The notes beneath the pieces are model-generated. The model did not search any database. It was not told the DNA's origin and saw only the letters and a program-made list of their open reading frames with translations. Below are positions 33,373-41,738 of a DNA stretch of 64,000 nucleotides, piece after piece. How positions within the stretch are numbered: position 1 is the first letter of the stretch; each line of letters begins with the position of its first letter. The translations under genes and the position numbers were made by a program. This stretch comes from Thiocystis violascens (lineage in GTDB: Bacteria > Pseudomonadota > Gammaproteobacteria > Chromatiales > Chromatiaceae), in assembly GCA_020721065.1 (NCBI GenBank), contig DYNM01000010.1, positions 1 to 64,000 on the forward strand. The letters are read 5' to 3'.

Positions 33373-34689
33373 TCACGGCAAACCAGCTCCCGCCAAGCGT
33401 TGTCGCAGCACCGGATCATTCGCCAAGCGCCGTTCTAATTGCGTTGCTGCGATGTTGAATTCAAGCTCCCAACCGCCGCTGTCCGCTGCGTGATCGTGCA
33501 AAATCTGCGCGTGGGCATACAACCAAGCGCGAAGTTGCCCATCCGTCGCCGCCAATTCCAGCCGCTGATGCACCTGCGCTCCGCCAGTCAATTCACCCAG
33601 CGCGATGAGTAACAATTCCATGCCAGCGCCCGTCTGCGCAGACAACCACACCCGCGTCGGACGTCCGCTCGCATCGCGTTCTAAACGCGGCAGCGGCGCA
33701 TCCGCCACCAGATCGAGCTTGTTAAACACTTCTAAACGCGGCACCTCGGCACTGCCGATTTCTGCCAACACCCGCTCCACATCATCCATCTGGCGCTCGC
33801 GCTGCGGTGCGGCCGCATCGACAACGTGCAGCAACAAGCTGGCGCTGCGCGTTTCCTCCAATGTGGCGCGAAATGCCGCTACCAATTCGTGCGGTAGGCG
33901 ACTGACAAAACCAACGGTATCAGCGACTAACACCAGTCCCCCGTTTGGCAGCGCCAGCCGCCGTACCGTTGGATCCAAAGTGGCAAATAATTGATCAGCT
34001 TGCAACACGCCAGCGGCAGTCAACTGATTGAATAACGTTGATTTTCCAGCGTTGGTATAGCCCACCAGCGCCAGCACCGGCACCTCCGCTTTGGCGCGAG
34101 CGCGGCGTCCCTGAGCGCGTTGGCTTTCGATGCGCAGCAGGCGCTGTTCGAGCGTGTCCACCCGTTTAGCGAGCAAGCGCCGATCCGTTTCCAACTGCGT
34201 TTCGCCGGGACCACGCAGCCCGATGCCGCCTTTTTGTCGCTCCAAATGCGTCCAGCCGCGCACCAAGCGCGTGGACAGATGCTTGAGCTGGGCAAGTTCA
34301 ACCTGCAATTTGCCTTCAAAAGAACGGGCGCGTTGGGCGAAGATGTCGAGAATGAGGCCGGCGCGATCCAGCACGCGGCACTGCAACAGACGTTCTAAAT
34401 TGCGCTCCTGCCCGGGCAACAGCGCATGATTAAACAGCACTAAATCGGCTTCAGTGGCAGCGACCAGCGCCTGTAATTCCTCAGCTTTGCCGCTGCCGAT
34501 GAACAGGCGCGAATCAGGCGCGGGGCGCGTTCCGCCCAATCTGCCGACGATTTCTGCGCCAGCCGCAGTCGCCAACAGCGCGAATTCCTCGCGCTCGTCC
34601 GCAGACATGGCAGAGCCGATGTCGAACTGCGCCAACACCGCCCGCTCTCCCTGCTGCGGGCGCTCGGTGACAAGTGTGGTGGTGTTCAA
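33373..34689 (-). CDS. hflX: Ribosome-associated GTPase HflX
   Basis: A 438-residue GTPase that splits stalled ribosomes in E. coli. The N-terminal HflX domain includes [20 protein letters not shown]; the GTPase domain shows G1 ([14 protein letters not shown]), G3 ([17 protein letters not shown]) and G4 (NKLD). It overlaps the hfq stop by four bases, as in the conserved hfq-hflX-hflK-hflC block. Confidence 0.95.
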   Translation of the reverse strand: MNTTTLVTERPQQGERAVLAQFDIGSAMSADEREEFALLATAAGAEIVGRLGGTRPAPDSRLFIGSGKAEELQALVAATEADLVLFNHALLPGQERNLERLLQCRVLDRAGLILDIFAQRARSFEGKLQVELAQLKHLSTRLVRGWTHLERQKGGIGLRGPGETQLETDRRLLAKRVDTLEQRLLRIESQRAQGRRARAKAEVPVLALVGYTNAGKSTLFNQLTAAGVLQADQLFATLDPTVRRLALPNGGLVLVADTVGFVSRLPHELVAAFRATLEETRSASLLLHVVDAAAPQRERQMDDVERVLAEIGSAEVPRLEVFNKLDLVADAPLPRLERDASGRPTRVWLSAQTGAGMELLLIALGELTGGAQVHQRLELAATDGQLRAWLYAHAQILHDHAADSGGWELEFNIAATQLERRLANDPVLRQRLAGAGLP

Positions 34690-34958
34690 TGGTTGCCCGG
34701 CGCAAATAGCTCGGACTGCGCCGTTGGTTCGTCGTCCTCCAGCGGTGCAAGTTTGACGTTGCGAGCGGGCACGACGGTAGAAATGGCGTGTTTATAAATC
34801 ATCTGGCTGACATTGTTTTTCAGCAGGACGACGAATTGATCAAACGATTCAATTTGTCCCTGCAATTTGATGCCGTTGACCAGAAAAATCGACACAGGAA
34901 CGCGCTCTTTACGCAAAGCGTTGAGAAAAGGGTCTTGCAAGTTTTGCCCCTTAGACAT
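34686..34958 (-). CDS. hfq: RNA chaperone Hfq
   Basis: A 90-residue Sm-like protein. The Sm1 ([19 protein letters not shown]) and Sm2 ([10 protein letters not shown]) motifs are conserved, and the N-terminal [12 protein letters not shown] matches the proximal-face residues that bind sRNA U-tails. The C-terminal tail is short and acidic. miaA, the usual upstream neighbour, is not present. Confidence 0.96.
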   Translation of the reverse strand: MSKGQNLQDPFLNALRKERVPVSIFLVNGIKLQGQIESFDQFVVLLKNNVSQMIYKHAISTVVPARNVKLAPLEDDEPTAQSELFAPGNH

Positions 34959-34980
34959 GGGAAATATCTCCTTGTTGTTG

Positions 34981-35107
34981 TGTTTTAGGAGTTACGCAGT
35001 TGAAACTGCAACTCTCTGAATTTTATGAAAATGCGCTTGTGCGCCGCATGAGCCAAGTTTCAATAAAATCAGGAGCTTGGGAATCCAACTGCGTAACTCC
35101 TATGTTT
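34981..35107. mobile_element. MITE-like element, 117 bp, with 5-bp target duplication
   Basis: A perfect 17-bp terminal inverted repeat, TAGGAGTTACGCAGTTG at 34986-35002 and its complement at 35086-35102, encloses 83 bp with no gene. The element is flanked on both sides by TGTTT (34981-34985 and 35103-35107), which looks like a target-site duplication. It lies upstream of hfq. Its parent transposon family cannot be named from this sequence. Confidence 0.75.
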
Positions 35108-35459
35108 TAGAGTTCATCGCTGGCGCTGTTATAAATCTCGCCAACGGCTAAAACTGCTCGCGGCGCTGCATTTGGCAGTCTTGGCAGGCAGTGTAAATTT
35201 TTGCGTGGCATCACGCGAACCAAACCAAGCGCGACGCTGTTGCAAAAAGTTGTTGGTTGTCGATGACACCCTTACTTTTTACTGACAACCGACAACTGAC
35301 AGCTTTTTGTAACAGCACCATTTCTAGCAAACCAGAGCTAAACCAGAGCAGTGAAAAATCCCGCGCTGAAACAGATAAACTGTTGATTTTTTAGAAAATT
35401 AGCAGGTAGCAAGTATCAATTGCCAGTGGGCAATCGTCAAACGAGTTCAATAATATCAA
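35108..35459. other. Spacer upstream of glcF with heptamer repeats
   Basis: No gene is visible in these 352 bp. Heptamer units CTGACAA, CCGACAA and CTGACAG run from 35282 to about 35302, and CCAGAGC occurs twice near 35331-35348. Promoters for glcF or hfq may lie here, but none is clear enough to call. Confidence 0.5.
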
Positions 35460-36707
35460 ATGGTTAAACATTTAACGACGCACGAGCGGGCTGATGCGCC
35501 AGCAGAATTGCTCCAGCTTGCCGATCAATGCGTCAAATGCGGGCTGTGTCTGGCTGTTTGCCCGACGTATGCGCAAACGCAACATGAAGCCGACTCACCT
35601 CGCGGTCGGATCGCGCTCATCCAAGGTTGGCTGCATGGCGAGCTGGCGCTGACAGATCGGCTTGCCGCGCATCTCGATGGTTGTTTGCAGTGCCGGGCGT
35701 GTGAAGTCGCGTGTCCATCGCTGGTTGCTTACGGGCGTTTGAGCGTCGCTGCTAAAGCGCATCGCGTCGCTGCACTGCCAGCATGGCGGCGCTATCTCCA
35801 GCGTCTGTTATTACAAAGCCTGTCAGATGCGCGTCTGACGCGCTGGCTGGGAACCATCGCTCGCATCATGGTCAATGTTGGGTTGACGCGGGTGCTGACG
35901 TCAGCAAATAACGCGCCACTGCGCTCGTGGCGACGGTTAGCAGTGGTGATTGCCACGACAGCGCAGCGCATCAAACCACGCTCCGCGCCGGAGACGTCGT
36001 TTGATTTATTCGTCGGCTGCGTGGGCGAAAGCACGCAAGGAACGGCGTTGGCGGCAACGCTACAGGTCTGTGATTGGCTTGGGGTGGCGGTCAAGGTGAC
36101 AGCGCAACCGGAGTGCTGCGGCGCGTTATTGCGTCATCACGGCGAAATCGCCGCTGCCGCCAACTTGCGCCAGCACTGCGTTGACCAACACGCGGGGCGG
36201 CAATTGATCGGTTTGGCAAGTGCGTGTGTGGCGGAACTGCGAACGGAACCGGCGCTGCAAACCACGCAAGAATTGTGTGCATGGCTGCTGCAACTGCCGT
36301 GGCCAGAAACGTTGACCTTACGTCCCCTGCCAGCGCGGGTGTTGGTGCATGAGCCGTGCTCACATCGCAATCTGCTCGGCGGCACGGCGGCGGTCTATCA
36401 ACTGCTGGCGCGGATTCCGGGGCTTGAGATCATTCCGTTGCCCGGCAATGACCAGTGTTGCGGCGCGGCAGGCACCTATTTGTTGCAACATCCAGAAATG
36501 GCTGATCGGTTGTTAGCGGCGAAAGTGACTGCCAGCGCAGCATTGGTACCGGAGTTTATTGTGACGACTAATCCGGGCTGTGCGCTGCATTTAGCCGCCG
36601 GACTGCGAGAGGCGGGTTTGGCAATTTCGGTGTGTCATCCGGTGGAATTAATTGCGCAGCAATGGCCAACGTCGTCAGTTGGCGATGCTAACCGTGCTTT
36701 TGACTGA
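35460..36707 (+). CDS. glcF: Glycolate oxidase iron-sulfur subunit-like protein
   Basis: A 415-residue protein with two ferredoxin-type 4Fe-4S motifs (CVKCGLCLAVCPTY and CLQCRACEVACPS) followed by two CCG domains (PECCGALLRHHG and QCCGAAGTY), the GlcF layout. GlcF passes electrons from glycolate oxidation to the respiratory chain. The catalytic partners GlcD and GlcE are not nearby, so another flavoprotein partner is possible. The stop codon TGA lies inside a CTGACAA heptamer repeat. Confidence 0.85.
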   Translation: MVKHLTTHERADAPAELLQLADQCVKCGLCLAVCPTYAQTQHEADSPRGRIALIQGWLHGELALTDRLAAHLDGCLQCRACEVACPSLVAYGRLSVAAKAHRVAALPAWRRYLQRLLLQSLSDARLTRWLGTIARIMVNVGLTRVLTSANNAPLRSWRRLAVVIATTAQRIKPRSAPETSFDLFVGCVGESTQGTALAATLQVCDWLGVAVKVTAQPECCGALLRHHGEIAAAANLRQHCVDQHAGRQLIGLASACVAELRTEPALQTTQELCAWLLQLPWPETLTLRPLPARVLVHEPCSHRNLLGGTAAVYQLLARIPGLEIIPLPGNDQCCGAAGTYLLQHPEMADRLLAAKVTASAALVPEFIVTTNPGCALHLAAGLREAGLAISVCHPVELIAQQWPTSSVGDANRAFD

Positions 36708-36717
36708 CAACTGATAA
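36704..36717 (+). repeat. Heptamer repeat at the glcF stop codon
   Basis: CTGACAA followed by CTGATAA overlaps the last bases of glcF; the TGA of the first unit is the stop codon. It belongs to the same family as the repeats at 6669, 16856 and 35282. Confidence 0.6.
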
Positions 36718-36761
36718 TCCAATCAACCGTTTATATTGCAACTGCGTCATTCTGAAAACAG

Positions 36762-38900
36762 CTAAAACATATCTTGCGGATCAATATCCATTGACCAATG
36801 CAATTCTTTCGTGCGTTTTAGCTTCTCTAATAAAGAACGCCAGTGTTGGAGAAAGCGTTGCAATTGCGGACGCTCGCCGCATTGCACCAATAACTGCGCA
36901 TGATGACGTCCCACGCGCCGCGCCAGCGGAGATGGCGCAGGCCCTAGCGCAAAAATTTGATCTGATTCAACGGTTTCAGCCGCCAGCCGTTTCGCTTCGC
37001 GCAAAAACTCCAGCGCCGCCAATTCCTCCGTCGCATCCGCTCGCAACAGCGCCAGATGCGCAAACGGTGGCAATTCCGCTTCATGGCGTTCGCGCAGTTC
37101 GGCCGCTGCAAACCCGCGATAACCGTCGTGCAATAACGCTTGCAGCAGCGGATGTTCCGGCTGGCGCGTTTGCAAAATCACCTGCCCGGCGCGTTCTGCC
37201 CGCCCAGCGCGGCCGCCAACCTGCACAATCAACTGCGCCGTGCGTTCGGGAGCGCGGAAATCGTTGGCGTAAAACATCCGATCCAAATCGAGAATCCCGA
37301 CCAGCGTGATCCCCGGAAAGTCATGACCCTTCGCCAACATCTGCGTCCCCAACACAATCTGCACCTCGCCGCGCCGCACCGCGTTTAACAACCGTTTCAA
37401 TTCACCGCGTCGCTGCGTGCTATCGCTGTCGATGCGAGCGATGGTCGCTTCTGGAAACAACGGTTGCAGCTCCTCCTCCAGCCGCTCCGTCCCGCGTCCC
37501 AGCATCCGCAAATCTGCACTTTTACAGCTCGGACAGTGACGCGGCACCGGCATCGCTCGCCCGCAGTGATGGCACCACAAACGCGGCGGCGTCAGATGCA
37601 GCGTCAAGCGCGGATCGCCGCAACTGCATTTGCCCGTCCAGCCGCACGAGTGACAAATCAACACCGGCGCATAACCGCGTCGATTGAGAAACAGCATGAT
37701 CTGATTGCCGGCGCTCAATTCCTGCTGCATCCGCTCGCGCAGCACGGTCGATAAACCCGCTCGCAGCGGTTGGCGACGAATATCCAACAGGCTGAACTTC
37801 GGCGGCTGCGCTGCGCCAGCGCGACGTGGCAATTGCAGCCAGTGATAACGCTCACGCTGGGCGTTGTGGAGCGTTTCCAGCGCGGGAGTGGCGCTGCCGA
37901 GAATGATCGGACAAGCGACCAACTGCGCTCGGCGCACCGCCACATCTCGCGCCGAATACCGGAAGCCATCTTGTTGTTTCAACGCTGCATCGTGTTCTTC
38001 ATCAACCACAATCAGCGCCAAACGCGGCAGCGGCACGAAAATCGCCGAGCGGGTGCCGAGCACCAGCGTTGCCGTGCCGAGCGCAGCCTGTTCCCAATTC
38101 CGAGCGCGGTCGCTGGCTTTGAGCGCCGAATGCAGCACCACCGTCACGCCCGGCAAGCGCGAGGTGAAACGGGTTTGCAACTGCGGCGTCAACCCGATTT
38201 CCGGCACGATCACCAGCGCCTGCTGTCCGCTGGCAATCACCTGTGCAATCAACTGGATATAGACCTCGGTCTTGCCGCTGCCGGTCACGCCGTCAAGTAA
38301 AAACGGTTGAAACCGCCCGAATGCGGCTTGAATCGCGTTGATCGCAGTAATTTGCTCGGGGTTGAGTTCAAATCCCGCCTTAAATCCCCCCAACCCCCCT
38401 TTTTCAAAGGGGGGCTTTTCTTCTTCCTCCCCCTTTGGAAAAGGGGGCTGGGGGGATTTATCAACGGGGGGCTTTTCTTTCTCCCCCCTTTGGAAAAGGG
38501 GGGCAGGGGGGGATTGATCAACGGGCTTTTCCTCCCCCTTTGAAAAAGGGGGCTGGGGGGATTTAAGGGATTTCTTGCGCAAATGCGGCGGCAGCGCCGT
38601 AAAAATCGCCTCACCAATTGGATGTTGGTAATACGCAGCCGCCCAACCAAGCAACGTCAAATCCACTGCCGCCAGCAGCGGTTGTTCATCCAGCACTGCA
38701 TCGACGCGCTTGAGTCGCGCCAGCGCCTGCTCGCTGTGCGCGATAACGCCCATCAACATGCCGACCAGTTGCCGCCGTCCAAACGGCACTAACAGCCGAA
38801 TGCCGGGCGTCCATTCCACCGGTGCAGCGTCTAGCGGCGGTAAATAATCAAACAACGTGGTCAGTGGCACGGGCACGGCGACCTGTAAAATCACCGTCAT
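36762..38900 (-). CDS. priA: Primosomal protein N-prime (PriA) with repeat insertion
   Basis: A ~712-residue replication-restart helicase. The 3-prime-DNA-binding domain opens the protein (VAVPVPLTTLFDYLPP, later YYQHPIGEAIFTALP). The helicase core shows Walker A (DGVTGSGKTEVY), VVDEEHDAALKQQDGFRY and a zinc-binding insert (CHSCGWTGKCSC, CHHCG, CPSC). Between residues ~113 and ~180 lies a Lys/Pro/Gly-rich stretch encoded by four palindromic repeats (38381-38565). In E. coli PriA this interval holds the winged-helix domain, which I do not see here. Start at 38900 is chosen; an in-frame ATG at 38954 is also possible. Confidence 0.92.
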   Translation of the reverse strand: MTVILQVAVPVPLTTLFDYLPPLDAAPVEWTPGIRLLVPFGRRQLVGMLMGVIAHSEQALARLKRVDAVLDEQPLLAAVDLTLLGWAAAYYQHPIGEAIFTALPPHLRKKSLKSPQPPFSKGEEKPVDQSPPAPLFQRGEKEKPPVDKSPQPPFPKGEEEEKPPFEKGGLGGFKAGFELNPEQITAINAIQAAFGRFQPFLLDGVTGSGKTEVYIQLIAQVIASGQQALVIVPEIGLTPQLQTRFTSRLPGVTVVLHSALKASDRARNWEQAALGTATLVLGTRSAIFVPLPRLALIVVDEEHDAALKQQDGFRYSARDVAVRRAQLVACPIILGSATPALETLHNAQRERYHWLQLPRRAGAAQPPKFSLLDIRRQPLRAGLSTVLRERMQQELSAGNQIMLFLNRRGYAPVLICHSCGWTGKCSCGDPRLTLHLTPPRLWCHHCGRAMPVPRHCPSCKSADLRMLGRGTERLEEELQPLFPEATIARIDSDSTQRRGELKRLLNAVRRGEVQIVLGTQMLAKGHDFPGITLVGILDLDRMFYANDFRAPERTAQLIVQVGGRAGRAERAGQVILQTRQPEHPLLQALLHDGYRGFAAAELRERHEAELPPFAHLALLRADATEELAALEFLREAKRLAAETVESDQIFALGPAPSPLARRVGRHHAQLLVQCGERPQLQRFLQHWRSLLEKLKRTKELHWSMDIDPQDMF
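38381..38565 (-). repeat. Four palindromic repeat units inside priA
   Basis: Four cores of the form C5-6 TTT NNN AAA G5-6 lie at 38394-38414, 38429-38447, 38483-38503 and 38534-38552, joined by short ATCCCCCC- and AAATCC-type flanks. They are translated in frame into segments such as SPQPPFSKGEEKP. The same element occurs in exbB and tonB. Confidence 0.9.
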
Positions 38901-38967
38901 TGCTGCGCTGTCGCCGACGGAATTGGCGTTGTATTCGCTCGATATTTCACTCATGCAGGGTTTCCAG

Positions 38968-39843
38968 ATGACTGATTGGCACACCATCACCGACCAGATT
39001 CACGCCGCCACCGGCATCCCGTTTGCGCTGCGCCATGAACGCGCCATCGGCGGTGGCTGCATCAATCGTGCGCACCGCATCAGCGACGGACAGCGGACGT
39101 TTTTCGTCAAACTGAATGCCGCAGCGCGGTTGGCGATGTTTGAGGCGGAAGCAGCGGGTTTACGCGAATTGGCGGCCGCGCAAGCAGTGCGCGTACCGCA
39201 GCCGATTTGTGTTGGGGTGGCGGGTGAACAGGCGTTTGTGGTGTTGGAATGGCTTGAATTGAGCGGTCACGTTAACGGGGCGCAAGTCGGTCGGCAACTG
39301 GCGCAATTGCACCGCGCCAGCGCCGCACAGTTCGGCTGGCAGCGCGATAACACCATCGGCGCAACGCCGCAGTTAAATACACAAACGACTGATTGGGTTG
39401 CATTTTGGAGCGAGCAGCGGCTGGGTTATCAACTCCAGTTGGCGGCGGCGCACGGCGACGGTGGGCAATTGCAAACCAGCGGCGAACAGTTGCGGCTGGC
39501 GCTGCCGGCGCTGCTGGATCATCAACCGCAGCCATCGCTGCTGCACGGCGATTTATGGGGCGGCAATCTCGGCGCGTTGGCGAATGGGCAGCCGGTGATT
39601 TTTGATCCAGCGGTGTATTACGGCGACCGTGAGGCGGATGTGGCGATGACGGAATTATTCGGCGGCTTTGATGGCGCTTTTTATGCGGCATATCGGGAAG
39701 CGTGGCCGCTGGCTGCGGGCTATGCAACGCGCAAAATTCTTTACAATCTTTATCACGTTCTCAATCACTTCAATCTGTTTGGCGGCGGCTATTTGCGGCA
39801 AGCGCAGCAGATGATGGGGCAATTATTGGCGGCGGTGCGTTAA
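38968..39843 (+). CDS. Fructosamine kinase family protein
   Basis: A 291-residue aminoglycoside-phosphotransferase-fold kinase of the fructosamine-3-kinase group (E. coli YniA type). Motifs: FFVKLNAAARLAMFEAEA, the catalytic loop LLHGDLWGGNLG, and the metal-binding FDPAVYYGDREADVAM. Family members phosphorylate ketoamines on glycated proteins or small molecules. The start at 38968 (MTDWHTITDQIHAATG) is chosen; it is divergent from priA. Confidence 0.88.
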   Translation: MTDWHTITDQIHAATGIPFALRHERAIGGGCINRAHRISDGQRTFFVKLNAAARLAMFEAEAAGLRELAAAQAVRVPQPICVGVAGEQAFVVLEWLELSGHVNGAQVGRQLAQLHRASAAQFGWQRDNTIGATPQLNTQTTDWVAFWSEQRLGYQLQLAAAHGDGGQLQTSGEQLRLALPALLDHQPQPSLLHGDLWGGNLGALANGQPVIFDPAVYYGDREADVAMTELFGGFDGAFYAAYREAWPLAAGYATRKILYNLYHVLNHFNLFGGGYLRQAQQMMGQLLAAVR

Positions 39844-39950
39844 GGTGACTCTAAAATGACGAATATGTTAAAACCTATTCAAATCCGCGTGATTACGCCT
39901 AATGTCGTCCTTTTACCGTCATTTTGAACTACGTTACCCCCTTTTTTACC
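39844..39950. other. Spacer with 9-bp inverted repeat
   Basis: AAAATGACG at 39853-39861 and CGTCATTTT at 39917-39925 form a 9-bp inverted repeat around 55 bp with no gene. It could be a weak terminator or a remnant of a small mobile element. Confidence 0.35.
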
Positions 39951-40460
39951 ATGCCCCGCGAACTTCTCATCCTCCGCCATGCGAAATCAGACTGGAGCAG
40001 CGATGCGACGGTTGATTTTCAGCGCCCGCTCGCCAAACGCGGCAAACACGATGCGCCCAAAGTCGGCGCGTGGTTATACCGTGAAGGTTTGGTGCCCGAT
40101 TACGTCATCAGCTCGCCAGCGAAACGGGCGCAGCAAACGGCGGAAATCGTCTGTAAACGACTGGATTATAAAAAGAAAAAGATCACGTTTGATGCGACGA
40201 TTTACGCCGCCGAGCTGCCCGCATTATTGGCGGTGTTGGCGCGTTGTCCCAGCGCAGCAGGTACGGTGCTGCTCGTGGGGCACAATCCGGGACTCGAAGA
40301 ATTGCTGATGTATTTGGTTGGCGATGATCTTGACCTTCCCGCCGACGGCAAGCTGCTACCGACTGCGACCGTTGCCCGTTTGGAAATGCCCGCCGATTGG
40401 TGCGATCTCCGCACCTCCTGCGCCCAGCTCGTGTCGATTACCCGCCCGCGCCAGCTCTAA
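39951..40460 (+). CDS. sixA: SixA-like histidine phosphatase
   Basis: A 169-residue histidine-phosphatase-superfamily protein. The RHG-type motif appears as LILRHAKSDWS and the second His in VLLVGHNPGLEELLMYL. This matches the SixA branch, which in E. coli removes phosphate from phosphohistidine on PtsH-system proteins. With ptsN and hprK elsewhere in the window a link to the nitrogen PTS is possible but not shown. Start at 39951 (MPRELLILRHAK). Confidence 0.85.
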   Translation: MPRELLILRHAKSDWSSDATVDFQRPLAKRGKHDAPKVGAWLYREGLVPDYVISSPAKRAQQTAEIVCKRLDYKKKKITFDATIYAAELPALLAVLARCPSAAGTVLLVGHNPGLEELLMYLVGDDLDLPADGKLLPTATVARLEMPADWCDLRTSCAQLVSITRPRQL

Positions 40461-40487
40461 ACCGCTGCTCCCAACGCAGCGGTTTTT
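40460..40487 (+). terminator. Rho-independent terminator after sixA
   Basis: A perfect 9-bp stem, AACCGCTGC / GCAGCGGTT, with a 7-nt loop ends in a run of five T. It starts at the sixA stop codon. Confidence 0.88.
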
Positions 40488-40692
40488 GAGCACTATCGTT
40501 GTGTGATATTTGACATAGCGCGGGAGAAATGTCTGATAACTGACCACTACAAACTACGCCCCGCCCAGCACAATTCAGCATATAACCTGCTTAAATAATA
40601 GCAATTTTATCACTTGGTGCAGCGTTTGCTTTGTAGATTTACAATGCTGTTTAGCGATCACACTCGTTATAACAACAATCACATTACCAACG

Positions 40693-41343
40693 ATGGATCA
40701 TTTCCACATGAACCTCCCTTATTTGCAGCAGCTCGCCGCCCAATCTGGCGGCATTTTGTATCTGATGCTCGCGCTGTTGACCTTGACTTTAACGGTGAGC
40801 GTTGAGCGAGCGTGGGCGCTGCGCAGCATCACGCGGCACGGCGAGCGCCTGATTGCTGCGTTGACGACGCTGCGCGATCACGATCATCTGCACTTGACGC
40901 AACTGCGCGATCAAGCCGCGCCGCTGCATCAAACCTTGCTGGCAACGACGCTGGCGCTGGAGCCAGAACAGGTGTTGGCAGATCGGCTGGATGAGGTGAT
41001 TTTTCTGCACGTTCCGCTGCTGGATCGGCGGCTGTGGGTGCTGGATACGACGGTCACGCTCGCGCCGTTGCTGGGTTTGCTCGGCACCATCATCGGCATG
41101 TTTCACGCCTTTCAGGTGCTCGCCGCACCCGGCGCAGCACCTCATGCCGTGACTGGCGGCGTGGCGGAGGCGTTGGTGGCGACTGCTGCCGGTTTGCTGA
41201 TCGCAGTCATTGGGTTGATTGTTTTCAATGGCTTAAATGAGCGGGTGCGGCTGGCGGTGCATCAGTTGGAAACGCTCAAAATGATGTTGGTCAATCGCTT
41301 TGCGAAATCCCCCCTGCCCCCCTTTTCCAAAGGGGGGGAATAG
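40693..41343 (+). CDS. exbB: ExbB-type proton channel subunit
   Basis: A 216-residue MotA/TolQ/ExbB-family membrane protein with one N-terminal and two C-terminal helices (ILYLMLALLTLTLTVSVERAWAL; LDTTVTLAPLLGLLGTIIGMFHAF; ALVATAAGLLIAVIGLIVFNGL). It energises TonB using the proton gradient. The last 12 residues (KSPLPPFSKGGE) are encoded by a palindromic repeat element (core 41317-41337), which also brings the stop codon. It begins the TonB operon. Confidence 0.9.
   Translation: MDHFHMNLPYLQQLAAQSGGILYLMLALLTLTLTVSVERAWALRSITRHGERLIAALTTLRDHDHLHLTQLRDQAAPLHQTLLATTLALEPEQVLADRLDEVIFLHVPLLDRRLWVLDTTVTLAPLLGLLGTIIGMFHAFQVLAAPGAAPHAVTGGVAEALVATAAGLLIAVIGLIVFNGLNERVRLAVHQLETLKMMLVNRFAKSPLPPFSKGGE
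41317..41337 (+). repeat. Palindromic repeat unit at the end of exbB
   Basis: CCCCCCTTT-TCC-AAAGGGGGG, the same element as in priA and tonB, translated in frame as PPFSKG. Confidence 0.88.
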
Positions 41344-41345
41344 TG

Positions 41346-41738
41346 ATGCGCTATTTGCAACGCCGGAAAGCGCGGATCGAAATCGTGCCGATGATTGACA
41401 TCATGTTCTTTTTATTGGTGTTTTTTATCATGGTCACGCTCAACATGATTCCGGCGACCGGCATCGACAGTCGGCTGCCGGTCAGCACCAGCGCCGAGCG
41501 GTTGGAGTCGCCGCAGGTGGTCATCAGTTTGGACGCGGCGGGCATCATCAGCGTGGAGCAGCAACCGCTGGCGCTGCCGCAATTGACGGCGTTGCTGCGC
41601 GAGCGTGGCGCGGAAACTCGCGTGGTGATTGCTGGCGCGGAGGCCGCAGCAGTCGGTGATTTGATCGCAGTGATGGATGCGTGTCGCGCTGCCGGAGTGA
41701 CGCGGATCGGGATGGCGACGCGGACGCTGCCGCCGTGA
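41346..41738 (+). CDS. exbD: ExbD-type biopolymer transport protein
   Basis: A 130-residue ExbD/TolR-family protein with one helix near the start (VPMIDIMFFLLVFFIMVTL) that contains the essential Asp (MIDIMF). The periplasmic remainder is typical. The ATG at 41346 follows the exbB stop by two bases; a GTG at 41343 overlapping that stop is an alternative. Confidence 0.92.
   Translation: MRYLQRRKARIEIVPMIDIMFFLLVFFIMVTLNMIPATGIDSRLPVSTSAERLESPQVVISLDAAGIISVEQQPLALPQLTALLRERGAETRVVIAGAEAAAVGDLIAVMDACRAAGVTRIGMATRTLPP

Noticed and set aside
35331..35360. Direct CCAGAGC repeats upstream of glcF as an operator
   Set aside because: Only two short imperfect copies; too little to support a regulator site.
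40560..40692. Fur-box-like AT-rich sequence upstream of exbB
   Set aside because: Some matches to GATAAT-type repeats, but no 19-bp palindrome good enough to call an iron-regulated operator.
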